This document shows positions 27,889 to 37,539 of a stretch of 64,000 nucleotides of DNA, piece by piece. The DNA lies in the NCBI RefSeq assembly GCF_000517105.1, contig NZ_KI912148.1:800518-864517 (forward strand). Reading direction: 5' to 3'. The position numbers and the translations under genes are program-made. The stretch's first letter is position 1. Every line of letters starts with the position of its first letter. The notes below the pieces were generated by a model. The model did not search any database and was not told where the DNA came from. It was given only the letters and a program-made list of their open reading frames with translations. Source of the DNA: Fischerella sp. PCC 9605. Lineage in GTDB: Bacteria; Cyanobacteriota; Cyanobacteriia; Cyanobacteriales; Nostocaceae.

Positions 27889-28017
27889 TTATTGTTTGGG
27901 ATTGCATCACCAAAGGTCTACACCCTTATACTCCTACACCTCTTTATCCTGCTGCCTTCTAAAATAAAACAGTAAACTGAAAGATAACAGTACTTAATAA
28001 GTTTTAATAAATCTGTT

Positions 28018-28608
28018 ATGAGTACGGATTCACCTGTAAATTCTCCAGTCAAGTCGGAATCAACTGTTGGCGCGCGTGTCAGAAATTTTTTGATTGCAAT
28101 GGTGGCGATCGCCCTTAGCGTTGCCCTAGTCTTGGGACTAAGAACCGAGACTAGCTCAGCTTCTCTGGCTAAATTAGCAGAACAATCTACACCCTTGGAA
28201 GTGGCAATGACCAACGGCAAGCCATCGCTTGTGGAATTTTATGCGGACTGGTGTACTGTTTGCCAGAAAATGGCACCGGATATTACCCAATTAGAGCAGC
28301 AGTATACAGACAAAATGAACTTTGTCATGTTGAATGTGGATAACACCAAATGGCTACCAGAGATGTTGAAGTATCGGGTAGATGGTATTCCCCATTTTGT
28401 GTTTCTCAACCAGAATGGAGAAGTTCTTGCTCAAGCGATCGGCGATCAACCCCGCACAATCATGGCAAGTAATTTAGAAGCCTTGATTGAGGATTCACCT
28501 CTGCCTTATGCTCAAGCTAGTGGGCAAGTTTCCAAAGTTTCAACATCAGTAGCACCAGCACCCAGCCAAGATGACCCGCGCAGTCATGGCAGTCAAGTAG
28601 TGAATTAG
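28018..28608 (+). CDS. Membrane-anchored thioredoxin-like protein, TxlA/HCF164 type
   Basis: A 196-residue protein with an N-terminal membrane helix at about residues 22-42 and a thioredoxin domain with active site ADWCTVCQKMAP (Cys near 77 and 80) and the cis-Pro in DGIPHFVF. This is the pattern of cyanobacterial TxlA and plant HCF164, which pass reducing power across the thylakoid membrane for cytochrome assembly. The tail is Ser/Pro/Ala-rich. Full length for the group. Confidence 0.92.
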   Translation: MSTDSPVNSPVKSESTVGARVRNFLIAMVAIALSVALVLGLRTETSSASLAKLAEQSTPLEVAMTNGKPSLVEFYADWCTVCQKMAPDITQLEQQYTDKMNFVMLNVDNTKWLPEMLKYRVDGIPHFVFLNQNGEVLAQAIGDQPRTIMASNLEALIEDSPLPYAQASGQVSKVSTSVAPAPSQDDPRSHGSQVVN

Positions 28609-28660
28609 AATAGCGTCATATATCTACAGGCTTTTAGCCTGTACCCTACATAAACTATGT

Positions 28661-29692
28661 ATGCTACAGCTAATTTTCGTTGTACTTACTGTCATTACGG
28701 GTTCAGCGCTGTGTTCTAGCATAGAAACAGCGCTTTTATCAGTCTCTACACTCAAAGTACGACAGTTAGCACAGTCAAATCATCCTTCAGCATTAGCACT
28801 TTTGGCGATTCGTGAAAACATAAATCGACCAATTGCGACTATTGTCATCCTCAATAATACTTTCAACATTATTGGTAGTATTCTCACAGGTAGTGTTGCT
28901 ACTAAAATTTTGGGAGATAGATGGTTAGGTGTCTTTTCAGGAATATTGACCTTTCTGATTATAGTTTTTGGTGAAATAGTCCCAAAAACTATTGGTGAGC
29001 GCAACGCCGAAAAAATATCTATACTAGCTGCTTTACCTATTACTGGACTTACCTTTTTGTTCACACCTCTAGTCTGGATTTTAGAAAAAGTTACAGCACC
29101 TTTTACTAAAGGTAAAAAACGACCGACAACAAATGAGGCAGAAATTAAGCTACTAGCAAATATAGGTCATCAGGAAGGAATTATTGAACGCGACGAAGCA
29201 GAGATGATTCAACGGGTGTTTCGATTGAACGATCTGACAGCCTCTGACCTAATGACACCTCGAATCATGCTTACATATTTACGTGGCGATTTGACTCTTA
29301 GTGAGGCTAAACAAGATATTATTGCCTCGCAACATACACGGATTATTGTGACTGATAACTCTATCGATCAAGTGATAGGGGTTGCTTTAAAACAGAATTT
29401 GCTAACAGCGATGGTTGAAGGTAGGAGTAATCAAAAAATCTCTTCCTTAATACGGAAAGTTAGCTTTGTTCCTGAAACAATTCGGGCAGACAAATTGCTA
29501 AAAGGCTTCCTAGAAGCTCGCGATCATCTCGTTGTAGTAGTGGATGAATATGGAGACGTCTGTGGTGTAGTAACCTTGGAAGATGTTCTTGAAGTCATAA
29601 CTGGTGAAATTGTAGATGAGACTGATAAAAGCATTGATCTGCAAGAAATTGCACGCAAACGGCGAGAAAGACTGTTAAAGTCTATGCGTTAG
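28661..29692 (+). CDS. CNNM/CorC (hemolysin C) family membrane protein
   Basis: A 343-residue protein with an N-terminal DUF21 domain of three to four membrane helices (SIETALLSVSTLKVRQLAQ is its signature), then a CBS pair (VMTPR-like DLMTPRIMLTYL near residue 197, and HLVVVVDEYGDVCGVVTLED near residue 287). The short form lacks the CorC_HlyC C-terminal domain. Members transport or sense Mg2+ or related cations. Closely follows the thioredoxin-like gene (52 bases). Confidence 0.9.
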   Translation: MLQLIFVVLTVITGSALCSSIETALLSVSTLKVRQLAQSNHPSALALLAIRENINRPIATIVILNNTFNIIGSILTGSVATKILGDRWLGVFSGILTFLIIVFGEIVPKTIGERNAEKISILAALPITGLTFLFTPLVWILEKVTAPFTKGKKRPTTNEAEIKLLANIGHQEGIIERDEAEMIQRVFRLNDLTASDLMTPRIMLTYLRGDLTLSEAKQDIIASQHTRIIVTDNSIDQVIGVALKQNLLTAMVEGRSNQKISSLIRKVSFVPETIRADKLLKGFLEARDHLVVVVDEYGDVCGVVTLEDVLEVITGEIVDETDKSIDLQEIARKRRERLLKSMR

Positions 29693-29761
29693 CCCTTCTC
29701 ATTACTTTTGAGAAGAAATACATTGCTTCCACACACTACATTAAAGTTGATATAAAATGGA

Positions 29762-29783
29762 TATATCGAAAAAAATCGATATA
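29762..29783. promoter_or_regulatory. Operator 1 for the ArsR-type regulator
   Basis: A perfect 22-bp dyad, TATATCGA-N6-TCGATATA, ends 8 bases before the start of the ArsR-family gene. The same dyad with the same N6 spacer occurs once more, at 30137, just after that gene. The pair strongly suggests binding sites of the regulator encoded between them. Confidence 0.8.
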
Positions 29784-29791
29784 ATGGGGGA

Positions 29792-30097
29792 ATGGATACT
29801 AAAGACATTGACATCTTCAAAGTCCTTGCTAACGAAACTAGGTTACAAATCCTGCATTGGCTCAAGGAACCTGAAGTTAACTTTCCCTGCCAAGACGTAG
29901 ACCCTCGCACAGTCGGAGTTTGCGTCAGTAGCATTCAGAAAAAAACTGGCTTAGCCCAGTCTACAGTGTCCCATTATTTATCTATGCTGGAGGCGACAGG
30001 GCTAATTGTCTCAAGCCGTCAGGGACAATCTACTTACTATCGTCGTAACGAGGAAGCTTTTTCTCAGTTTGCAGCTCATGTTGCAACTGATTTATAA
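29792..30097 (+). CDS. ArsR-family winged-helix transcriptional regulator
   Basis: A 101-residue metalloregulator-like protein. The recognition part AQSTVSHYLSMLEATGLIVSSRQGQSTYYRR lies at about residues 56-86. It begins DIDIFKVLANETRLQILHWL. Two cysteines (FPCQD and GVCVS, near 33 and 44) could bind a metal or sense redox, but the classic ELCVCDL box is absent. The start follows a GGGGG stretch. It lies between two identical dyads and next to a small membrane protein it likely controls. Confidence 0.9.
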   Translation: MDTKDIDIFKVLANETRLQILHWLKEPEVNFPCQDVDPRTVGVCVSSIQKKTGLAQSTVSHYLSMLEATGLIVSSRQGQSTYYRRNEEAFSQFAAHVATDL

Positions 30098-30136
30098 ATA
30101 AAAGCAAATGTTAATTGCTTGTGATATTGATTTTGT

Positions 30137-30158
30137 TATATCGAGATTGTTCGATATC
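30137..30158. promoter_or_regulatory. Operator 2 for the ArsR-type regulator
   Basis: TATATCGA-N6-TCGATATC, matching operator 1 at all but its last base and with the same spacer. It lies 70 bases before the ATG of the small membrane protein at 30228. This is where a repressor site for that gene would be expected. Confidence 0.78.
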
Positions 30159-30227
30159 TCTAATATTCAATTTACTGTTATTGTATAGGTGCGACAGACA
30201 AGCAACGGTCTATTTGAGGAAACAAAG

Positions 30228-30443
30228 ATGCTAGCAACCTATTTGTTATTGTTAGTTATTGGTTTGGCTGCTATCTGGCTAGGACTCAAAGTACGTGAGG
30301 AGGTCTATCGCATTGCAGTTGTATTCAGTGGGGGAATGGTGCTGGTAATGGGGTTTGTATTAGCTCCATCAGCCGTACAGATAGGAGTTGTATTGCTTCT
30401 TTTGGGACTGTATCAACTGTATGCTCCACAGCCAAGATTTTAG
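30228..30443 (+). CDS. Small two-helix membrane protein, ArsR-linked
   Basis: A 71-residue hydrophobic protein with two to three membrane segments. The ATG at 30228 follows GAGGA. It looks paralogous to the protein at 62361: both have LLLVIGL, a charged K-x(2)-E-E/I-x-R-I-A loop, and GF-x-LAP. Its gene has an operator-like dyad upstream shared with the ArsR gene. Function unknown; a stress- or metal-linked membrane peptide is possible. Confidence 0.75.
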   Translation: MLATYLLLLVIGLAAIWLGLKVREEVYRIAVVFSGGMVLVMGFVLAPSAVQIGVVLLLLGLYQLYAPQPRF

Positions 30444-30635
30444 AAAATTTAATAACCGTTAGAAATTTACTTTTCTAATGCAAATAAATGGTACAGCCAT
30501 CAACAAATCAGAAGTCACGAGTAAAATTCATTTGTGGCTTCTGAATTTTAGTTTTCTTGATTAAATACTTTGAGTACATACTATCTAAACCATCGCTACA
30601 TTAGAAGATGAAGAAAGATCAAAGTTAGCCCAAAC

Positions 30636-32738
30636 ATGAGTGTAAACGCGACTATTACAGATAATCCTTTATTGAAAGGTACTGGCTTGCCTGATTTTGC
30701 CAGCATCCAACCAGAGCATGTGGTGCCAGGGTTTAACCAATTACTGGCAGAATTAGAGCAAGAATTAACCAAAATAGAAGCTAATGTACAGCCTACTTGG
30801 GACGGTTTAGTAGAACCTTTAGAAAAGCTAACAGAACGCCTGAACTGGAGTTGGGGTGTAGTGAACCACTTGATGGGTGTGAAAAATAGCCCCCAACTGC
30901 GAGAAGCCTATGAAACTGTACAGCCGCAGGTAGTACAGTTTTCTAACAAACTCAGCCAAAGTCAACCAATTTACAATGCTTTTAAAGCACTACGTGCCAG
31001 TGACACTTGGGATACTTTAGACTCTGCCCAAAAGCGTATTGTCGAAGCTGCGATCCGAGATGCAGAACTATCTGGGGTTGGCTTGCAAGGCGAAGCGCGG
31101 GAACGTTTTAACGCTATTCAAATGGAGTTAGCTGAACTTTCTACCAAGTTCTCTAACAATGTTCTGGATGCGACTAAAGCCTTTAGCCTGAAGCTGACAA
31201 AGAAAGAAGAAGTAGACGGTTTACCCCCGAGTTTACTTAGTTTAGCAGCACAAGCAGCCCGAGATGCCGGGGAAGAAAACGCCACCCCAGAAAATGGCCC
31301 TTGGTGTATCACTTTAGACTTACCCAGTTACTATCCTTTTATGCAGTACAGCACAAGGCGTGACTTGCGGGAAGTGCTTTACAAAGCTTATATTACCCGT
31401 GCATCTTCGGGAAACTTGGATAATAACCCGTCAATAGAACGTGTTTTGGAGTTGCGTCAAGAACTGGCGAAGTTACTCGGTTACAAAACTTATGCGGAAG
31501 TCAGCTTAGCCAGTAAAATGGCTCCCAGCGTCGAGGCTGTGGAAAAACTATTAGAAGAACTGCGCTGCGCCAGTTACGATGCAGCCCTCAAGGAATTGGC
31601 AGAATTGAAAGCTTTTGCTGCCAACAAGGGAGCAGCAGAAACAAATGATTTAAGACATTGGGATATCCCCTTTTGGGCAGAACGCCAGCGGGAAGAAAAA
31701 TTTGCTTTCACAGCAGAAGAATTGCGTCCTTACTTTCCGCTTCCACAAGTGCTGGATGGCTTATTCGGGTTGGTGAAGCGGTTGTTTGGTGTTACAGTTA
31801 CCCCTGCTGATGGTCAAGCACCAGTTTGGCATGAGGATGTGCGCTATTTCCAAATTGCTGACGAAACAGGTAGTGCGATCGCCTATTTTTATTTAGACCC
31901 CTACAGCCGTCCCGCAGAAAAGCGCGGCGGTGCATGGATGGATATCTGCATTAACCGGGGCAAACTCACTGAAAATGGAGTCAAGAAAACCCGTTTACCT
32001 GTAGCGTATTTGGTATGTAACCAAACGCCACCAGTTGATGGCAAACCTAGTCTGATGACTTTTACGGAGGTAGAAACTTTATTCCACGAGTTTGGTCATG
32101 GTTTGCATCACATGTTGACCAAGGTAGATTATTCTTCGGCAGCAGGTATTAATAACGTCGAATGGGATGCTGTGGAATTACCTAGTCAGTTTATGGAAAA
32201 CTGGTGCTACGATCGCGCTACTTTATTTGGCATGGCTAAGCATTACGAAACAGGTGAGCCTTTGCCAGAACATTATTACCAAAAGCTGCTGGCTGCAAAG
32301 AATTACATGAGTGGTAGTGCAACGTTGCGACAGATACACTTTAGCGTTCTGGATCTAGAACTGCACTACCGCTATCGTCCTGGTGGTAGTGAAACTCCTA
32401 AGGATGTGCGCGATCGCATCGCCAAGACGACCACCGTCATACCACCTTTACCCGAAGATTCATTTTTATGTGCCTTTGGACACATTTTTGCCGGTGGATA
32501 TGCAGCAGGATACTACAGCTACAAATGGGCGGAAGTATTAAGCGCAGATGCTTTTGCCGCATTTGAAGAAGTTGGTTTAGAAGATGAACAAGCTGTAAAA
32601 GCTACAGGTAAGCGCTACCGCGATACAGTCTTAGCCCTTGGTGGTAGCAAGCATCCAATGGAAGTGTTTAAAACATTCCGGGGTCGCGAACCGAGTACCG
32701 AACCTTTGCTAAGACACAATGGTTTAGTAGCTGCTTAA
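30636..32738 (+). CDS. prlC: M3-family oligopeptidase (oligopeptidase A-like)
   Basis: A 700-residue zinc peptidase of the thimet/oligopeptidase A family. The HEXXH zinc site is seen in TLFHEFGHGLHHML near residue 484, followed by NNVEWDAVELPSQFMENW with the third ligand Glu. Length and end motifs (GSKHPMEVFKTFRGREPS) are normal. It is a cytoplasmic enzyme that degrades short peptides, including cleaved signal peptides. It stands alone. Confidence 0.94.
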   Translation: MSVNATITDNPLLKGTGLPDFASIQPEHVVPGFNQLLAELEQELTKIEANVQPTWDGLVEPLEKLTERLNWSWGVVNHLMGVKNSPQLREAYETVQPQVVQFSNKLSQSQPIYNAFKALRASDTWDTLDSAQKRIVEAAIRDAELSGVGLQGEARERFNAIQMELAELSTKFSNNVLDATKAFSLKLTKKEEVDGLPPSLLSLAAQAARDAGEENATPENGPWCITLDLPSYYPFMQYSTRRDLREVLYKAYITRASSGNLDNNPSIERVLELRQELAKLLGYKTYAEVSLASKMAPSVEAVEKLLEELRCASYDAALKELAELKAFAANKGAAETNDLRHWDIPFWAERQREEKFAFTAEELRPYFPLPQVLDGLFGLVKRLFGVTVTPADGQAPVWHEDVRYFQIADETGSAIAYFYLDPYSRPAEKRGGAWMDICINRGKLTENGVKKTRLPVAYLVCNQTPPVDGKPSLMTFTEVETLFHEFGHGLHHMLTKVDYSSAAGINNVEWDAVELPSQFMENWCYDRATLFGMAKHYETGEPLPEHYYQKLLAAKNYMSGSATLRQIHFSVLDLELHYRYRPGGSETPKDVRDRIAKTTTVIPPLPEDSFLCAFGHIFAGGYAAGYYSYKWAEVLSADAFAAFEEVGLEDEQAVKATGKRYRDTVLALGGSKHPMEVFKTFRGREPSTEPLLRHNGLVAA

Positions 32739-32915
32739 ATTTATACTATAGTTCGCCACACTTTCATTGAAGTTCAAAGTAGGGGAAAAAGTTCAAGGTC
32801 AATTCCTTTCCCCTTTCCCCTTTCCCCTTCTCCTCAGGAACGAGAGTAAATCAATTACGTCTCAATCTGGGTGGATACCGCCATTTGGTGAAATAGCCTA
32901 AAATTTTAAATTTGA

Positions 32916-33725
32916 ATGTATCGCCCAGATTTTCTGAAAGTTTGCCTGTCTTGGCTTTTAAATTTACTTCTGTGCGGCTTATCCTTGACGGCGATCGCAC
33001 AGACAAATTCTCAACCACAAGTCCCTAAAAAACCTAGCCACACAGACAACCGCAGCAAGCAAACTCGTAATATTCAAGTAAAAGTTCCTGTCAAAACTCT
33101 ACCAGGACGGCGAGAAAGTGGGAGTGTACGTCGAGGAAGCTGCATTTCTGGCGATCCAGCACTTCTGGCTTTACTGCTACCACCAACTAATCTGGGATTA
33201 ACAACTGCTGCTCATCCTCAATTTTTCTGGTACACACCTGAAAATACAGCTCAAAGAACCCAGTTTTCTCTGTACAGAATAGATGAAAAATCAGGTCAAC
33301 GTACCCAAGTATACAATACAACTTTGAAACCTAGCAGCAAACCTAGTGTAACAAGCTTAATCTTGCCCACTGATGCTAAAATTCCGCCTTTGGAAATTAA
33401 TCAAACTTATCAGTGGTCTGTGTCTATCATTTGTGACATACAAGATACTTCTCCTCGATCTGTCATCACTGTAGACGGTTGGGTACAACGGATAGCTGTT
33501 AATCAGAATTTGGCCAATCAATTACAGCGGCTAAGTCCAACAGAGCGCATTTCCGTCTATGCTGAACAAGGTCTGTGGTTTGATTTATTGTCAACAGTAG
33601 CAGAATTACGCGCCTGCAATCCTTCTGATACCAAACTTTCCGAAATCTGGGTGACTTTACTACAGCAGGTAGGGTTAGAAAACATAGCCCAGCAGCCTCT
33701 AGATCAGCAGTGTTCCCGTAGCTAA
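32916..33725 (+). CDS. DUF928 domain protein, secreted
   Basis: A 269-residue protein with an N-terminal signal peptide (hydrophobic at about residues 8-27) and the DUF928 domain common in cyanobacteria: RRESGSVRRGSCISG, LTTAAHPQFFWYTPE, LEINQTYQWSVSIIC. It often occurs near CHAT or adhesin genes; here none is intact nearby. Function unknown. Probably periplasmic. Confidence 0.88.
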   Translation: MYRPDFLKVCLSWLLNLLLCGLSLTAIAQTNSQPQVPKKPSHTDNRSKQTRNIQVKVPVKTLPGRRESGSVRRGSCISGDPALLALLLPPTNLGLTTAAHPQFFWYTPENTAQRTQFSLYRIDEKSGQRTQVYNTTLKPSSKPSVTSLILPTDAKIPPLEINQTYQWSVSIICDIQDTSPRSVITVDGWVQRIAVNQNLANQLQRLSPTERISVYAEQGLWFDLLSTVAELRACNPSDTKLSEIWVTLLQQVGLENIAQQPLDQQCSRS

Positions 33726-34357
33726 GCATGCAGAAGGATTTTTATTGAAACAAGAATCCCCGCACGTAGCAGCTATCGGAGTGCGAGGGAGCGTCAATCC
33801 TACCGACTTATACCAAGTTGCGTTCAGATATAGCAATAGTAATTCGTGCCCTCTCCCTTTCCCCTCCCCAAATTGGGAGAGGGGCTGGGGGTGAGGGAAG
33901 TACTATCTTTGACTGCAACTTAATATTACTTATAAAAATAGTATTTGATAGCAGCCTCAGCTATGTAGAAAAACTTTTAATAGCATATTTAAAATTTATT
34001 AATCACAAAAAATAGAATTTATATTGTTTTTTTGCCTTTCTTTGCAATACTTAACTCGATTTTAGTTAAAAAGAGTAAACATAGATTAAAAGTAATAAAA
34101 TTCATAATCATTCGTTAAGTTTATCGTGCAAAATTGAGAGTAAGCTAAGTGATCAGAAGCCTAAGTACAAAATTTTGTCACTAGGCTTAAAGAAAAATAA
34201 CAGTCATTGTGTTATTTGTCCTGCGTCATTTGTCATTTGTACGATTGCTAATGACTAATGACTGATAACTAATGACTAAGTTATTTAGCAAGGCGGTGAA
34301 AGTCAAAGCTTAGCCAAATTATTGAGAGAGCAAAAACCAAACTACGAAGGCGTAACG
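33726..34357. other. Long intergenic stretch with repeats
   Basis: No convincing gene in 632 bases. A strong dyad lies at about 33839-33898 (CCCTCTCCC arms around CCAAATTGG), which is a repeat type common in these genomes. The right part has TCATTTGTC/TAATGAC heptamer-like repeats. The last 60 bases probably carry the promoter of the Usp gene. Confidence 0.5.
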
Positions 34358-35212
34358 ATGATACAAAACATTTTGCTGGCTGTCTCCGGATTGGGACACG
34401 CGGAAGAAATGCTAAAAACCTTGAAGGATGTGCCATCAATTCAAAGGGCAAAAGTTACAGTTTTGCACGTGGTTCCGCCACAAAGCACCGCCGAATCCAT
34501 GACAGCTAAGTGGGAAGAAGGTGGCAAAATCCTGGCAAATGCTATTCAGTCTTTAGCCTTAAATCCTAGCCAAGTCTCTTCTATTTTGCGGCAAGGCGAG
34601 CCTAAGGATGTAGTTTGCCAAGTAGCAGATGAAATCGATGCAGATTTAATTATTATGGGTTCTCGCGGACTCAAGCGACTGCAATCGATTTTAGCTAACT
34701 CAGTAAGTCAGTACGTTTTCCAATTATCTTCTCGCCCCATGTTGCTGGTAAAAGATGACATTTATGTCAAAAAAATTAACCGCATCATGGTGGCAATGGA
34801 TAATTCTGATGCTTCAAAACACTGTTTGGACTTAGCTTTGTTTTTGATTCGAGATATTAAGGGAGGAGAGTTAATTCTTTCGCATGTGATCACAGATTTA
34901 GGAGGTGAATCTGCTGCATCAGCAAATCAGGTTAATCCCGAACAACATCCTGTTTTAGCAGCAGCTGTCGCGGAAGCGAGAAAACACGGGGTGCAACCTC
35001 GTTGTGTGCTTAGTATGGGTAAACCGGGTGAAAAAATTTGTCGCTTGGCAGAGGAGTTAAATGTAGATCTGTTGTTACTTGGTTCTCCAGATCGGCGTCC
35101 TTCCATTGCTAAGAGTTTCGTAGATCTAGACAGACTTTTAGGTGCTTCTTTGTCTGATTACGTGAGAATAAATGCTACTTGCCCAGTTTTGTTAGCACGA
35201 ACTGCTGCTTAA
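34358..35212 (+). CDS. Tandem universal stress protein (two Usp domains)
   Basis: A 284-residue protein from the ATG at 34358 (GAAGG upstream); an in-frame TTG at 34322 is less likely. The first Usp domain starts IQNILLAVSGLGHAEEML and ends with ADLIIMGSRGLKRLQSILANSVSQYV. The second starts INRIMVAMDNSDASKHCLDLAL and ends with LLLLGSPDRRPS. The G-x2-G-x9-G(S/T) ATP motif is fairly complete in the first domain and poorer in the second. Soluble stress-response protein. Confidence 0.9.
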   Translation: MIQNILLAVSGLGHAEEMLKTLKDVPSIQRAKVTVLHVVPPQSTAESMTAKWEEGGKILANAIQSLALNPSQVSSILRQGEPKDVVCQVADEIDADLIIMGSRGLKRLQSILANSVSQYVFQLSSRPMLLVKDDIYVKKINRIMVAMDNSDASKHCLDLALFLIRDIKGGELILSHVITDLGGESAASANQVNPEQHPVLAAAVAEARKHGVQPRCVLSMGKPGEKICRLAEELNVDLLLLGSPDRRPSIAKSFVDLDRLLGASLSDYVRINATCPVLLARTAA

Positions 35213-35243
35213 GGTCGCTCACGATTTTGCACTTGATCAATAA

Positions 35244-35272
35244 AAACCCCTACACTACAGGTGTAAGGGTTT
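35244..35272. terminator. Bidirectional terminator between Usp gene and psbM
   Basis: A 12-bp stem with one mismatch (AAACCCCTACAC / GTGTAAGGGTTT), 5-base loop, with T-rich sequence on one side and A-rich on the other. It lies between two converging genes and can stop transcription in both directions. Confidence 0.75.
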
Positions 35273-35301
35273 CTTATTTTATACATGAAACACAGAAAGT
35301 A

Positions 35302-35418
35302 TTAAGTATCTTTTTTACTTTCGCGGCTAGCTGTTTGAATGTAAAGAATGATCAGAAAAACGGCGGGGACTAGCACAAACAGAATGCTGGCTACAAACCC
35401 CAGGTCATTAACCTGCAT
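35302..35418 (-). CDS. psbM: Photosystem II reaction centre protein M
   Basis: A 38-residue one-helix protein: it starts [18 protein letters not shown] and ends SRESKKDT. This is the conserved PsbM sequence, a low-molecular-weight subunit at the dimer interface of photosystem II in the thylakoid. Full length. It confirms that the host is a cyanobacterium. Confidence 0.95.
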   Translation of the reverse strand: MQVNDLGFVASILFVLVPAVFLIILYIQTASRESKKDT

Positions 35419-35552
35419 AGTCAGAAAGCCTCTCTTAGATTCCAGTCAACACTTTTAGGATACCATCATCACGGCTTGACCGAGTTATTTGTCTTTTGTC
35501 ATTAGTCATTAGTCATTTGTCATTAGTTAATGATAAATGACTACTGGCAATT

Positions 35553-35852
35553 TTAATCAGGTTTTGTTACTACACTAACCGGGCCGTTCACTAAGGTTTG
35601 ACAAGCAAGACGGTAATTTGCAGGCTTTTTCTTTAAAAAACGCTTCTCTACATCTGTAGGGGGCGAAAGATTTTCCTTTCCTTCAACGATCTCAACAATA
35701 CAGGTGCCACACTGACCGTAGCCACCACAATTCATCATTTTTCCCCAAATTTTATAGATGTCAATCCCGTTTTCTAAGGCTTTTTGGCGCAGGTTGGCAC
35801 CATTCGCAGCTATGACTTCTTTATTCTCTTTTACGAATTTGATGTTACCCAT
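35553..35852 (-). CDS. 2Fe-2S ferredoxin
   Basis: A 99-residue ferredoxin with the cluster-binding cysteines in [11 protein letters not shown] near residues 42-52 and the last one in ACQTL near residue 84. It is of the chloroplast-like/adrenodoxin-like mixed type often found beside photosystem genes in cyanobacteria. It lies between psbM and psbK on the same strand. Electron partner unknown. Confidence 0.9.
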   Translation of the reverse strand: MGNIKFVKENKEVIAANGANLRQKALENGIDIYKIWGKMMNCGGYGQCGTCIVEIVEGKENLSPPTDVEKRFLKKKPANYRLACQTLVNGPVSVVTKPD

Positions 35853-36052
35853 AGCTTATTCCTCGTTGACTGTTGCCTGAATGCTAAGACCGAATTTTTA
35901 TTTGACTTGCTGAAATGCTTTTCTTTTTATATTAGTTCACAAAATATTATAACAAAATATTAATAATTATATATTTTTGAAAACTAAATTTTGGCAAAAA
36001 TTTAAGACAGGCAAGACGCCTGTCTTTTCAAAAATATTATAGATTGATTAAC

Positions 36053-36190
36053 TTACCTGAAACCCACGGCTGCTTGCCAAACAAAAGCCAACAGCAAGAA
36101 GAATAAAGGAATGAGCGGTAGAACATCTACCAAAGGGTCAAAAATTTGGAATGCTTCAGGCAATTTTGCTAATAATAGTGCTGTTTCCAT
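36053..36190 (-). CDS. psbK: Photosystem II reaction centre protein K
   Basis: A 45-residue protein. The mature part [17 protein letters not shown] followed by one membrane helix and the end WQAAVGFR is the conserved PsbK sequence; the first eight residues are the cleaved leader. It is a small photosystem II subunit near CP43. It lies upstream of tgt on the same strand. Confidence 0.95.
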   Translation of the reverse strand: METALLLAKLPEAFQIFDPLVDVLPLIPLFFLLLAFVWQAAVGFR

Positions 36191-36256
36191 TTTTGTTTAA
36201 ATCCACCTATCCAACACAGCTTTCAGAATTGAGAAATATCTTAACATGCATTGGTG

Positions 36257-36330
36257 GTCATTAGTCATTAGTCATTGGTCATTAGTCATTAGTCATTGGT
36301 CATTAGTCATTAGTCATTGGTCATTAGTCA
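36257..36330. repeat. Heptamer tandem repeat (TCATTAG/TCATTGG)
   Basis: About ten head-to-tail heptamers alternating TCATTAG, TCATTAG, TCATTGG, giving a 21-base super-repeat. This is the short tandem repeat type known from heterocystous cyanobacteria. It lies between psbK and tgt. The open frame through it is an artefact of the repeat. Confidence 0.85.
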
Positions 36331-36345
36331 ATTATCCCCTATTCC

Positions 36346-37503
<1,158 letters not shown>

Positions 37504-37539
37504 TTAAGCTAAGTTTTACTGAACTTAATTAAACATAAC

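Noticed and set aside
33818-34015. 65-residue frame in the intergenic stretch before the Usp gene
   Set aside because: Made of the CCCTCTCCC palindromic repeat.
35179-35373. 64-residue plus-strand frame over the terminator and psbM
   Set aside because: Antisense to psbM, which is certain.
36257-36330. CRISPR-like array
   Set aside because: Units are only 7 bases and there are no spacers.
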